Notes under the pieces: generated by a model
Databases searched by the model: none
Seen by the model: only the letters and a program-made list of their open reading frames with translations
Told to the model about the DNA's origin: nothing
Position numbers and translations under genes: made by a program
In this document: one piece after another, positions 16,876 through 24,872 of the stretch
Layout: the number at the start of each line of letters is the position of its first letter
Position numbering within the stretch: position 1 is the stretch's first letter
Source: a bacterium
GTDB lineage: Bacteria > UBP4 > UBA4092 > JAOAEQ01
Direction of reading: 5' to 3'
Length of the DNA stretch: 56,678 nt
NCBI GenBank assembly: GCA_026416715.1
Contig: JAOAEQ010000023.1
Coordinates: 1 to 56,678 of the forward strand

Positions 16876-17799
16876 ATGAACAAAATTGAACGAATACATA
16901 AGGCTATTAATGGGAAAACAGTTGACCGAATTCCGTATAGTGTTTGGTATCATTTTGGACTGCAGTATCTACCGGGACAAGCACTTGCAGAAGCGGAATT
17001 AACCTTTTATCGGAAATTCAATTTAGATTTTATCAAGGTCATGCACGACTATCCCTATCCATTACCGGAAGGAATGCAGGAAATTAAGCAACCAAATGAC
17101 TGGTTGAAACTGAAACCGGTAAATATTAACCAAGGTGGGTTTAAACAGCAATTGGTTGCGTTAAAACTTATCGGAAAACAATTAAACGGCGAAGCCTATT
17201 ATATCGATACCATATTCAGTCCGTGGAGTACTGCACGGAAGTTAGCACGTGACCGGATATTCGAGCACCAGCGGACCGCCCCGAAAAAACTTAAATACGG
17301 ATTAGAAGTTATTACGGAAAGTTTTTATAATTATATTTCTGTTGCAATCAACAGTGGTTTAAGCGGGATATTTTTATCAATTGGTGGAGCAAGTTTCGAC
17401 CTGATGTCTGAAAAGGAATACTGTGTCTTCGGTAAACCGTATGATTTAGAAGTATTAAATGCTGCAAGTTCCGCACCGTTCAATGTGCTTCATATTCATG
17501 GAAAGAATATTATGTTCGACTTAGTGAAAGAATACCCGGTTCATGCATTGAACTGGTCGCATCGACATACTGCTCCGAGCCTGAAAGAAGCGCGGAACAA
17601 ATATTCTGGTTGTATCCTTGGTGGAATAGATGAATTAAATACGGATTCAGTCCGCCCGCCCGAAATTAGAGAACAGGTATTTCAGACGATCAAAGACCTC
17701 GGGAAGAAAGGGGTGATTCTTGGACCTGGCTGTGCGATTCCAACGAATACACCACCGGCAAATATCAGCGAAATCAGAAAAACGCTAATTAATTATTAA
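16876..17799 (+). CDS. uroporphyrinogen decarboxylase-family protein (HemE-like barrel)
   Basis: 307 residues, shorter than HemE (about 350). It opens with RIHKAINGKTVDRIPYSVWYH, the standard N-terminal signature of the URO-D/MtaA superfamily. It ends with GVILGPGCAIPTNTPPANISEI, the shared C-terminal loop. Between them are the barrel strands INSGLSGIFLSIGGAS and VLHIHGKNI. True HemE retains an N-terminal Arg-rich propionate-binding loop that is not evident here. No other haem gene is present, so a corrinoid or other methyltransferase role is more likely than porphyrin decarboxylation. This is inferred from the superfamily. A second member lies at 23485 on the other strand. Confidence 0.8.
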   Translation: MNKIERIHKAINGKTVDRIPYSVWYHFGLQYLPGQALAEAELTFYRKFNLDFIKVMHDYPYPLPEGMQEIKQPNDWLKLKPVNINQGGFKQQLVALKLIGKQLNGEAYYIDTIFSPWSTARKLARDRIFEHQRTAPKKLKYGLEVITESFYNYISVAINSGLSGIFLSIGGASFDLMSEKEYCVFGKPYDLEVLNAASSAPFNVLHIHGKNIMFDLVKEYPVHALNWSHRHTAPSLKEARNKYSGCILGGIDELNTDSVRPPEIREQVFQTIKDLGKKGVILGPGCAIPTNTPPANISEIRKTLINY

Positions 17800-17939
17800 T
17801 AATCAATTATCGTTTAGCCCTTAAAACTGCTTAGGAAACAAAATTATTATTGTTAGTATCTCAGCAAGCTCACAAGCTCAACAGTGTTAGCAGTATAGGT
17901 TTGCATTAAAAAAATAAATATAGGAGGTTTACAAAACGT

Positions 17940-18479
17940 ATGGCTAAAGCGAAATACGAAGACGCACGATTACTGTTGCAGTTATACGATTTACGTCGCG
18001 AAGCGTTACTTCGTCGGGCACGGCAATGGTTTTTAACCCAGTTCAGCGCATATAACTGGGAAGAGTATCAACGGAAATATCTGCCCGGTAGTGAAGAGGA
18101 ACGAATGATTCGGATGGTAACTAGTTATTGGAATATGGCCGCGAGTATCGTTCGCGCTGGAGCGATTGATCAACAATTGTTTTTTCAGAACAACGCTGAA
18201 ATGTTACAGGTCTGGGAGAAGGTAAAACCGTGGATTGAGGGTGCGCGAATGGAAATACGGCCGAGTTATTTGCAGACGTTAGAATCGGTGGTCGCTGATT
18301 ATACCGAATGGTTAGAAAAAATGAATGCAAAATATGCAATTAAACGGAAACGTACTATACCGACCGCTCCTGTACTTGGGGTAACTGGACCAGCAGAACC
18401 TGCTGAACCAGTGCTAAAACGGAAACGGGGGCGCCCGAAGAAAAGACGACCACGGGGTCGACCGCGAAAACGGCGATAA
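17940..18479 (+). CDS. unknown helical protein with C-terminal AT-hook-like tail
   Basis: 179 residues. The start is well supported by AGGAGG at about 12 nt. The first ~125 residues look all-helical and amphipathic (ARLLLQLYDLRREALLRRAR, EEERMIRMVTSYWNMAASIV, EKVKPWIEGARM). They resemble DUF4760-type proteins in layout, though I am not certain of the family. After a Pro/Ala-rich spacer the protein ends in two AT-hook cores, KRKRGRPKKRR and PRGRPRKRR, which in other proteins insert Arg-Gly-Arg into the minor groove of AT-rich DNA. A role at DNA is therefore likely but unproved. A T-tailed stem-loop follows 26 bp after the stop. Confidence 0.65.
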   Translation: MAKAKYEDARLLLQLYDLRREALLRRARQWFLTQFSAYNWEEYQRKYLPGSEEERMIRMVTSYWNMAASIVRAGAIDQQLFFQNNAEMLQVWEKVKPWIEGARMEIRPSYLQTLESVVADYTEWLEKMNAKYAIKRKRTIPTAPVLGVTGPAEPAEPVLKRKRGRPKKRRPRGRPRKRR

Positions 18480-18504
18480 ACAATAAATGCCTAACAAATC
18501 TTTT

Positions 18505-18573
18505 AACCGCAGCGAACGCAAAGAACTTTGAAGAATAGCATGGTACCGTAAAGTGTTTCTGCGGTTTTTTTAT
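18505..18573 (+). terminator. stem-loop with T-run, CGCAGAGAA flavour repeat
   Basis: AACCGCAG (18505-18512) pairs perfectly with CTGCGGTT (18559-18566), followed directly by TTTTTT. The interior (CGAACGCAAAG, GTACCG, AAAGTGTTT) is a worn version of the AACCGCAGAGAACGCAGAG repeat. Placed 26 bp after the AT-hook gene, it could serve as its rho-independent terminator. Confidence 0.6.
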
Positions 18574-18595
18574 CATTGAGTTCCAGCCCTGGTTA

Positions 18596-19951
18596 TTATT
18601 TTGGAAATTTGATAAAAAACTCTTTAACCAATTTAACCACAACTCCGGAAAGAGCAATCAACGCAATAATGTTTGGAATCATCATTAATCCATTGAACGT
18701 ATCGGCATAACTCCATACCATTTCTAATCCGCCGACTGCACCCACTACGATTAGCGGTAACCAGATAATTCGGTATACTATCCTCGCTTTATTAGTAAAT
18801 AAATATGCAGCGCAGGTTTCTCCATAAAAACACCAAGCCAGGTTAGTATCGTAAGCGGTTAATATCATTGAGAGAACCACCAGCGGCCCGCCGATAGTTT
18901 TTCCATAGAACGTATCGAATGCGAGCATGGTTAGTTCCGACCCGGTTTTCCCCGAACTCCACACCCCTGTCATCAGGATTGCAAACGCGGTTGCGCTACA
19001 AATAACAAGCGTATCAACGAACACTTCAAAAATCCCCCACATCCCCTGCCGAACGGGATGGTCAGTTCTCGCGGTTGCGTGAGCTATCGGCGCACTGCCA
19101 AGTCCAGCTTCGTTACTGAATACTCCTCGCGCAAGACCGTACCGCATAGCGAGCCAAACCGAAGTGCCTACCGCACCGCCAGCGACTGCAGATGAACTGA
19201 ATGCGGATTGGAATATCAACCCGATTACCGCTGGGAGTTGCGTGATATTAAACAGGATAACAACTGCTGCACCAAGAAAATAAAGGATACACATAAACGG
19301 CGCTACGATAACTGCAACATTTGCAATCCATTTAAGTCCACCGATGGTAACAATTCCTACCGCAAACAATAACACTATCCCAGTTATCCATGGTGAAATG
19401 CCGAATTGTTGCGCGCCGAGCGCAACTGAATTCGCTTGCACCATATTTCCAATTCCGAACGCGGCGAACGCACCAAATATAGAAAATAATATGGCTAATA
19501 TTTTAAAGTTCTTACCCAATCCTTCTGTCATATACATCATCGGCCCGCCGATATATGGTCCATCTGCTTCTTTCTTCCGAAAATGCACCGCTAATACCAC
19601 TTCACAGAATTTGGTACACATTCCTAATACACCGGAAACCCACATCCAGAACACGGCACCCGGTCCACCGAGCGCGATTGCCGTTGCGACGCCAGCAATA
19701 TTGCCGACACCTACCGTTCCGCCCATCGCTACTGATATCGCTTGAAACGGAGAAATATCGCCTTCCCGATGGTCAGTTTTTTCCGTTATTTTCCCTACGG
19801 TTTCTTTTATCATTCGACGAAATGCTGTGAATTGAATAAATTTCGTTCGTAGGGTTAAGAATATCCCGGTTAACACTAATAGCACTAATGCTGGCGGCCC
19901 CCAAATAAAATTATTCAAAGAGGAATTAAGTTGGTTGATGAATTCAAGCAT
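18596..19951 (-). CDS. alanine/glycine:cation symporter family protein (AGCS)
   Basis: 451 residues with about 10-11 membrane spans. It imports Ala or Gly with Na+ or H+. Family hallmarks are visible: GVGNIAGVATAIALGGPGAVFWMW near residues 75-100, GPYIGGPMMYMTEGLG, and the long signature RYGLARGVFSNEAGLGSAPIAHATA. The N-terminus IWGPPALVLLVLTGIFLTLRTKFIQ is standard. The start has AGGAGG followed by AAACGAT. It stands alone, divergent from the CNNM gene and convergent with the AT-hook gene. Confidence 0.95.
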   Translation of the reverse strand: MLEFINQLNSSLNNFIWGPPALVLLVLTGIFLTLRTKFIQFTAFRRMIKETVGKITEKTDHREGDISPFQAISVAMGGTVGVGNIAGVATAIALGGPGAVFWMWVSGVLGMCTKFCEVVLAVHFRKKEADGPYIGGPMMYMTEGLGKNFKILAILFSIFGAFAAFGIGNMVQANSVALGAQQFGISPWITGIVLLFAVGIVTIGGLKWIANVAVIVAPFMCILYFLGAAVVILFNITQLPAVIGLIFQSAFSSSAVAGGAVGTSVWLAMRYGLARGVFSNEAGLGSAPIAHATARTDHPVRQGMWGIFEVFVDTLVICSATAFAILMTGVWSSGKTGSELTMLAFDTFYGKTIGGPLVVLSMILTAYDTNLAWCFYGETCAAYLFTNKARIVYRIIWLPLIVVGAVGGLEMVWSYADTFNGLMMIPNIIALIALSGVVVKLVKEFFIKFPK

Positions 19952-20123
19952 ATCGTTTCCTCCTGCCTAAAAATTTGACGAAAATTATAGCATAACCTTA
20001 AAAAGGAATCATATCGCATCTCGGCGAATTTAATAAACCGAGTTTGCCCACTCTCCCGTTTTTTGCTAACATAACCCTAGTGGATTTATCAATACTTGAT
20101 ACAATTTAGGTTTCTATATTACC

Positions 20124-21449
20124 ATGGAATTTATCTACGATATTATATTCAAACTCGGAGCGGTATTCTTTTTAGTTTTCCTAAATGGTTTTTTTGTTGC
20201 AGCTGAATTTGCAATTGTTAAAGTCCGAGCTACGAGAATAGAAACCCTAGTTGAAAAAGGGATTGCTCCGGCAAAAGTCGTCCGACACATCATTCAGCAT
20301 TTAAACGCATATTTATCCGCATGCCAGCTCGGAATAACAATCGCTAGTCTTGGACTTGGTTGGATAGGTGAACCATTTGTCGCTCGCCTGATCGCCCCGG
20401 TATTTACCTTCTGGGGAATAACATCTTCGGAAACAGTATCACATGTTATTGCCACCCCGTTAGCGTTCATTTTTATCACTTTTCTGCATATTGTTTTAGG
20501 TGAACTTGCCCCGAAACAGTTAGCTATCCAGCGGGAAGAGACGACTTCGTTATGGATAGCTTATCCATTGAAATGGTTTTATAAAGTTTTTTATCCAGCG
20601 ATATGGTTACTTAACGAATCTGCTAACCAATTGTTGAAATTATTTGGAATTAGAGCTATTAGCGAAACAGAACTTGCTCATACCGAAGAAGAACTCCGAT
20701 TAGTTTTTGCGGAATCACATCGGGTAGGGAAACTTTCTGCTACCGGCAAGCAGATTATGGAAAATGTTCTCACGTTTACCCACCGGCAAGTGAAAGAAGT
20801 TATGGTTCCGCGAACGAACATTGTTGGGTTAGAAATTAATACCTCAGCGACTCAGATTATTCGCGCAGCAGTTGATACCGGTTACTCCCGTATGCCAGTA
20901 TATAAGTCTGATTTAGACCATATCGTCGGCATCGTCTATATTAAAGACGTCCTTGCACTGGAAGAAAACCGGGATTTAATTATTCTCTCTGACCTACTAC
21001 GTCCGGCATATTTCGTTCCAGAAACTAAGTTGATCAGTGAACTATTGCGCGAGTTGCAGAAACAGAAAATACATATGGCGATTGTCGTCGATGAATATGG
21101 TGCAGTTACTGGTTTAGTTACTCTCGAAGATTTAATTGAAGAGATTGTTGGCGAAATCCAAGATGAATACGATACTGAAGAAGAACGCGTGATTAAATTA
21201 AAAGACGGGTCGTTATCGTTAGATGCGACCATGACGATACATGATTTGCGGGAAGATTACAACATCCGGTTACCGGAAAATATGCCGTATGATACGTTAG
21301 CCGGATTTATTCTTGATGAACTTGCCCGTATCCCAGTCGGCGGAGAAACGGTAACCTACGAAAACCAACTGTTCACCGTAACTAAAGTTGAAGGACGGCG
21401 GATTATTCGCGTGAAATATACTCGCCTGAAGTCAGAAGAGAACGGATAA
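20124..21449 (+). CDS. CNNM/CorC-HlyC family membrane protein with CBS domains
   Basis: 441 residues. An N-terminal DUF21/CNNM transmembrane domain (about 1-195, four segments, beginning AVFFLVFLNGFFVAAEFAIVKVRATR) is followed by two CBS domains (about 215-335). The CBS region contains REVMVPRTNIV-type KEVMVPRTNIVGLEIN and AIVVDEYGAVTGLVTLEDLIEEIVGEIQDE. A C-terminal CorC/HlyC transporter-associated domain (about 350-435, with LPENMPYDTLAGFILDEL) completes it. Such proteins are linked to Mg2+ or Co2+ export and are often annotated hemolysin, but the haemolysin label has little support. No clear Shine-Dalgarno is present. Confidence 0.93.
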   Translation: MEFIYDIIFKLGAVFFLVFLNGFFVAAEFAIVKVRATRIETLVEKGIAPAKVVRHIIQHLNAYLSACQLGITIASLGLGWIGEPFVARLIAPVFTFWGITSSETVSHVIATPLAFIFITFLHIVLGELAPKQLAIQREETTSLWIAYPLKWFYKVFYPAIWLLNESANQLLKLFGIRAISETELAHTEEELRLVFAESHRVGKLSATGKQIMENVLTFTHRQVKEVMVPRTNIVGLEINTSATQIIRAAVDTGYSRMPVYKSDLDHIVGIVYIKDVLALEENRDLIILSDLLRPAYFVPETKLISELLRELQKQKIHMAIVVDEYGAVTGLVTLEDLIEEIVGEIQDEYDTEEERVIKLKDGSLSLDATMTIHDLREDYNIRLPENMPYDTLAGFILDELARIPVGGETVTYENQLFTVTKVEGRRIIRVKYTRLKSEENG

Positions 21450-21499
21450 ACCTAAATCGTGGTGAATCCTTTTTGCCTATTTCTGGGTTCGCTACATCA

Positions 21500-21528
21500 G
21501 GTTGTCTCGCCGGCTAGGCAAGACAACC
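21500..21528. terminator. bidirectional terminator-like hairpin
   Basis: GGTTGTCTCGCC (21500-21511), a GGCT-containing loop, then GGCAAGACAACC (21517-21528). There is one internal mismatch (C-A on the plus strand, G-U in a minus-strand transcript). It lies between convergent genes. It also overlaps the last codons and the stop of the minus-strand ParB-like ORF. No T-run follows on either side. Confidence 0.5.
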
Positions 21529-21771
21529 ATTTCCTTCCATAGCCAACTCGTTCATTTCACTTTCCTGTGTTTGGTTTAGTTGCAGCGCTAATTCCTGATA
21601 ATAGGATATAATCACTCCTAGCTGTTGAACGAAAATAACCAGTTCTGCAGTGACTACCAGCGGATGTAATAATCCATACTGGCGGATATCTTCCGCCAGC
21701 TCTTCAATGTTCCCAACCTCGAATCGTATCCGGTTCCCAACGTTAATTTGTGAGATAGATAGATTTGGCAT
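21514..21771 (-). CDS. ParB N-terminal-domain-like fragment
   Basis: 85 residues with a good start (CAGGAGGGCGCT before the ATG). The first 40 residues, ISQINVGNRIRFEVGNIEEL followed by AEDIRQYGLLHPLVVT, match the opening of ParB/Spo0J nuclease-like domains (IPxxxIxPNPxQPR...LAxSIxxxGLLQPIVV). The rest of the domain, in particular the GERR box that binds CTP in ParB, is missing. It is replaced by a 45-residue hydrophobic/Gln-rich sequence of no known type. The 3' end lies inside a hairpin. It may be a decayed gene fragment that is still translated, or a short regulator built on the ParB fold. Confidence 0.5.
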   Translation of the reverse strand: MPNLSISQINVGNRIRFEVGNIEELAEDIRQYGLLHPLVVTAELVIFVQQLGVIISYYQELALQLNQTQESEMNELAMEGNGCLA

Positions 21772-21882
21772 AGCGCCCTCCTGAAATAAAATTTATTGAA
21801 GTTACTTTAATACATCTAGCGTACCGCAAATGATTCTTTTAGAAGTGTCTATAGCATCTATGAGAGATGAGAGAGAAGAGAA

Positions 21883-21913
21883 AAACCCGAATTGATCCGA
21901 TCAATTCGGGTTT
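21883..21913. repeat. perfect 14-bp hairpin with CCG loop
   Basis: AAACCCGAATTGAT (21883-21896), loop CCG, ATCAATTCGGGTTT (21900-21913). Outside this a GAGA/TCTC pair extends the stem with a 2-nt bulge. It lies between divergent genes, upstream of both. The apex GAATTGAT-CCG-ATCAATTC recurs with a compensating change at 28082-28102. Confidence 0.7.
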
Positions 21914-22047
21914 CTCTCCATTCTTTCTCCGTTTTGAATCCAAGCTGATTCGGGAGAATCAAATAAACATTTACTTGCTCAATAATGGATATAATGCTAT
22001 GCTGGTATTAAGAAATCGACTTATTTTAATCAAGAGAGGTGACGTCT

Positions 22048-22437
22048 ATGAAAAAAGTTTTAGGAGTAGTCCTTGCAATAATTATTGCCGGGAGTATCGT
22101 TTACCTAGCTATCGCACAGCAGTCAAGCCAACAGCTAAAAAATGTCCAGGTGTTGAAATATAAATCGTATGCTGAGGTGACGAAATATATGGCATCGGAT
22201 ATTAATCCGGGATTAGGGGTTAACTGCACGTTCTGCCATGATACCAAAGATTTCTCATCTGATGCGAAAAGGGAAAAGGTTATTTCACGGATAATGTTAA
22301 CCATGGTGCAAGAGGTGAATAAAAAATATCTAACCGTTCCTGGGAAAAAGATTAAACAAGCTACCTGCTATATGTGCCATCGGGGACAAAAAAAACCGGC
22401 AACATCTGCTGCGGAAGAAAACAACCGGAGAAGATAA
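22048..22437 (+). CDS. membrane-anchored or periplasmic dihaem c-type cytochrome
   Basis: 129 residues from the ATG at 22048, preceded by AGAGAGGTGACGTCT; the earlier GTG lies in that site. An N-terminal signal-anchor (KVLGVVLAIIIAGSIVYLAIA) precedes two haem-binding CXXCH motifs: CTFCH in GLGVNCTFCHDTKDF and CYMCH in ATCYMCHRGQKKP. The pattern LGVNCTFCHD, then SDAKREKVISRIMLTMVQEVN, matches the family related to the cytochrome subunit of photosynthetic reaction centres (CytoC_RC), which is common in non-photosynthetic bacteria. The protein should carry electrons outside the cytoplasmic membrane. No oxidase or reductase partner is adjacent. Confidence 0.85.
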   Translation: MKKVLGVVLAIIIAGSIVYLAIAQQSSQQLKNVQVLKYKSYAEVTKYMASDINPGLGVNCTFCHDTKDFSSDAKREKVISRIMLTMVQEVNKKYLTVPGKKIKQATCYMCHRGQKKPATSAAEENNRRR

Positions 22438-22572
22438 ACAATAAATAGTAAGAAGTTAAAAGCTCCCATTATGCGTTAAATACGACATGGGATGACTAAC
22501 GGTTAAGATTTCGCGATTCGTCTATTTAGGAATATATTTTATCTTAATTATCCAACATTATGAGGAAAAGAT

Positions 22573-23424
22573 ATGTTTAAAATAGGACTTGTTGACCATC
22601 ATTTAAATAATTATCATAGCGATAAATTCCTGCAGTTGCTCCACGGACCGCTAGCAGCTGAAGAATGCCGGATTGTTGCTGCTTGGGAATCGCATCCAAA
22701 AGGCGAAGCGGATTGGTGTTCGAAAAACGGCGTACTTCGGGTCGCATCAGCTGAAGAAGTCGCCCGTCAGGTCGATGCGGTTATGGTTATGGCACCGGAT
22801 GATATCGAGTTCCACCGTCGATTCTGCGAATCCGTCTTGCCATTTGGGAAACCGACGTTTATCGATAAATTCCTGGCACCGAATCTCGCGGATGCACAGT
22901 TTATCGTTGACCTAGCCAGACAATCGGGAACGCGGATTATGTCGAGTTCAGCGCTAGCGTTCTCCGTCGAATTAGAACAGCATCTGCCGATATTTAAAGA
23001 AGGGATAACCGAAGTTTTTGTTCGCGGGTTCGGAAAATGGGAAGGATATGGTGTCCATACGATTGCAATGGCAATGCGGATTCTCGGCGGCCAGTTCCAA
23101 CGACTGATTGATACCGGAACCGCTTTAAGTCATTTCGTTACGCTTGATTACGGTTCGGGGAAACGAGCGACGGTCGAAGTTCGAGAAGCAGAAAATCAGC
23201 ATGATGCTTGTCCCTGGCAGTTCGGATTCCGGGTAGGGAAAAAGTTCGTCTGTGGAACGATTAAAAATTATGACGGATTTTATCTGAACCTGATGAAATA
23301 TGTAGTAGCTTTTTTTAAAGGAGCTGAACCAGAATATTCAATTGACGCAGCACTCGGTACCGTCGCAGTATTGGAACTCGCTGTTCGATCGCAGCAGCAC
23401 GGCGGAGTATGGGTGAACCGGTAA
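22573..23424 (+). CDS. Gfo/Idh/MocA-like oxidoreductase, N-terminal variant
   Basis: 283 residues, shorter than the usual 330-390. It begins FKIGLVDHHLNNYHSDKFLQLL, which replaces the normal GxGxxG nucleotide loop. It continues with the superfamily pattern VDAVMVMAPDDIEFHRRFCESVLPFGKPTFIDKFLAPNLADA, where IDK stands in for the catalytic EKP. A C-terminal beta-sheet domain follows. The start has GAGGAAAAGAT upstream. This short lineage without a clear glycine motif is seen in uncultured bacteria. Its substrate is unknown, and binding of NAD(P) is uncertain. Confidence 0.75.
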   Translation: MFKIGLVDHHLNNYHSDKFLQLLHGPLAAEECRIVAAWESHPKGEADWCSKNGVLRVASAEEVARQVDAVMVMAPDDIEFHRRFCESVLPFGKPTFIDKFLAPNLADAQFIVDLARQSGTRIMSSSALAFSVELEQHLPIFKEGITEVFVRGFGKWEGYGVHTIAMAMRILGGQFQRLIDTGTALSHFVTLDYGSGKRATVEVREAENQHDACPWQFGFRVGKKFVCGTIKNYDGFYLNLMKYVVAFFKGAEPEYSIDAALGTVAVLELAVRSQQHGGVWVNR

Positions 23425-23484
23425 ACCTTTTTCCATTTCAAAATGTAAAATGTATAATGCTAAATGTAAATTTAAGATAGTATT

Positions 23485-24570
23485 TTAGTATTTCCCAAAT
23501 TCCTGGTAGGCGGTAAATAAAGCTAGAATATTTTGGGTCGGCGTATCGGGCGGGATATTATGTGCGGTGCATATAATATATCCGCCGTTTTCTTTTCCGA
23601 TTTCGCAGCGCTGTTTAACTTCCTGCCGGATTTCATCCGGTGTGCCGTGCGGAACCGTATGCTGGATATCAATTCCGCCATGGAAACAAAGGTCGTGACC
23701 GAACTCTTTTTTTAACTCCGCTAAATCCATTCCTTTCGCTTGCGGCTGAATTGATTGCAGGATATCTAATCCGCAGTCGATAAACTCTGGGATTAGCTCG
23801 CGCACCGCACCGCAGGTATGATGCATAACTTTCAACCCGAACTGATGTGCAAGTTCAATATATGCTTTAAATCCCGGTTTAAAAAATCTCCGCCAGGTAG
23901 TGATATCAAACATCAATCCGGTCTGAGTCCCGAAATCATCTCCCATCATGAAAATATCAAGTTTCCCTTGGGCAGATTCGAATACGCGACGGTTATAATC
24001 TAAAAAATACTCGCGAATATGCGCGATAATCGCTTCTGCGATTTTAGGATTCTGAACCAAATCGATATAACTCTGTTCCATTCCGCGCAGATAGAAGAGC
24101 GGTTTAAGTTGCGCCGTGCGGTCTAGTCGGTCGCCAGCGTTAACGATGACATGCTCCCGATATTTTGCACAATCATGAACGAGCGTTGAATAATCCCACC
24201 AATCTGCTTTAGGCCAGTTCGGATACTGCTCGATTTCCTGAACACTCGTTGCAGAAGCTAACGGCGATTCTACCACGTGTTGATAACTCCATCTGAATGT
24301 TCCCTGTTCAACGGTTATAGTTTTCCGACGAACTCCCCAAAGGTCAGCTACTGACCCGTCGTCATATTTTTTTAATTTCTGCCCTGCATAACTCGGTCCT
24401 GCAAGATACCGGAAATCAACGTCGAAATAGCGGAGTAATTGTTCGGTATCACTGAATCCGAAATGCGATACAAGCCGGTCGGTTACTGTCGGGTCTGCCC
24501 AGTAATCCCATGGCAGTCGGTCAGCTATCTGATGGGCGAGAATTCTTTTGAGTCGTTCTTTTGGTGTCAT
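23485..24570 (-). CDS. uroporphyrinogen decarboxylase-family methyltransferase-like protein
   Basis: 361 residues, full superfamily length. N-terminal MTPKERLKRILAHQIADRLPWDYWADP is the usual signature. Later landmarks are IFMMGDDFGTQTGLMFDI (barrel strand with acidic pocket), GLKVMHHTCGAVRELIPEFIDCGLDILQSIQP (possible His/Cys metal site), LCFHGGIDIQHTVPHGTP and the C-terminal IICTAHNIPPDTPTQNI. The HTCG motif with a downstream conserved His is the zinc-type pattern of MtaA/MtbA/CmuA cobalamin methyltransferases, so a corrinoid-linked methyl transfer is more plausible than haem synthesis. The gene is alone and convergent with the oxidoreductase. No Shine-Dalgarno. Confidence 0.8.
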   Translation of the reverse strand: MTPKERLKRILAHQIADRLPWDYWADPTVTDRLVSHFGFSDTEQLLRYFDVDFRYLAGPSYAGQKLKKYDDGSVADLWGVRRKTITVEQGTFRWSYQHVVESPLASATSVQEIEQYPNWPKADWWDYSTLVHDCAKYREHVIVNAGDRLDRTAQLKPLFYLRGMEQSYIDLVQNPKIAEAIIAHIREYFLDYNRRVFESAQGKLDIFMMGDDFGTQTGLMFDITTWRRFFKPGFKAYIELAHQFGLKVMHHTCGAVRELIPEFIDCGLDILQSIQPQAKGMDLAELKKEFGHDLCFHGGIDIQHTVPHGTPDEIRQEVKQRCEIGKENGGYIICTAHNIPPDTPTQNILALFTAYQEFGKY

Positions 24571-24872
24571 AATCTAAGAGAGGAAAACATATTCGATTGA
24601 TTTACACGGGATTTAGCCCATAACTATATTTCGGGTTTAAACTCAGGGATACTCATCTATTTTTTATTATCTGCGAAAAATAATGCTTCTGCGTGAATCG
24701 GAAACGAAAGAATAATCCACCTTGCATAAAGTTACAATTGGATTTATACTTATTTACATTATTCAATCGGCTAGGTATCGAATTCCATTAGAATGAATCT
24801 AAGTTTTCCTGTTTTCAATTCGCGACATTCACGATGTAACTAATTATAATTTTGGTAAATTAGGAGAACACT
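24571..24872. other. 302-bp divergent intergenic region
   Basis: Between the URO-D-like gene and the HtrA gene. It contains GATTTACACGGGATTTAGCCC near 24600, facing TTTCGGGTTT, a loose inverted arrangement. The remainder is AT-rich sequence that must hold the htrA promoter. No ORF or RNA gene seen. Confidence 0.35.

Noticed and set aside
21867-22163. 98-codon ORF upstream of the cytochrome gene
   Set aside because: It overlaps a perfect hairpin and the start of the cytochrome in another frame, and its composition is unlikely.
16876-24570. Haem biosynthesis hemE
   Set aside because: The two URO-D-like proteins lack the clear HemE propionate-binding loop and other hem genes; family membership alone does not show the activity.
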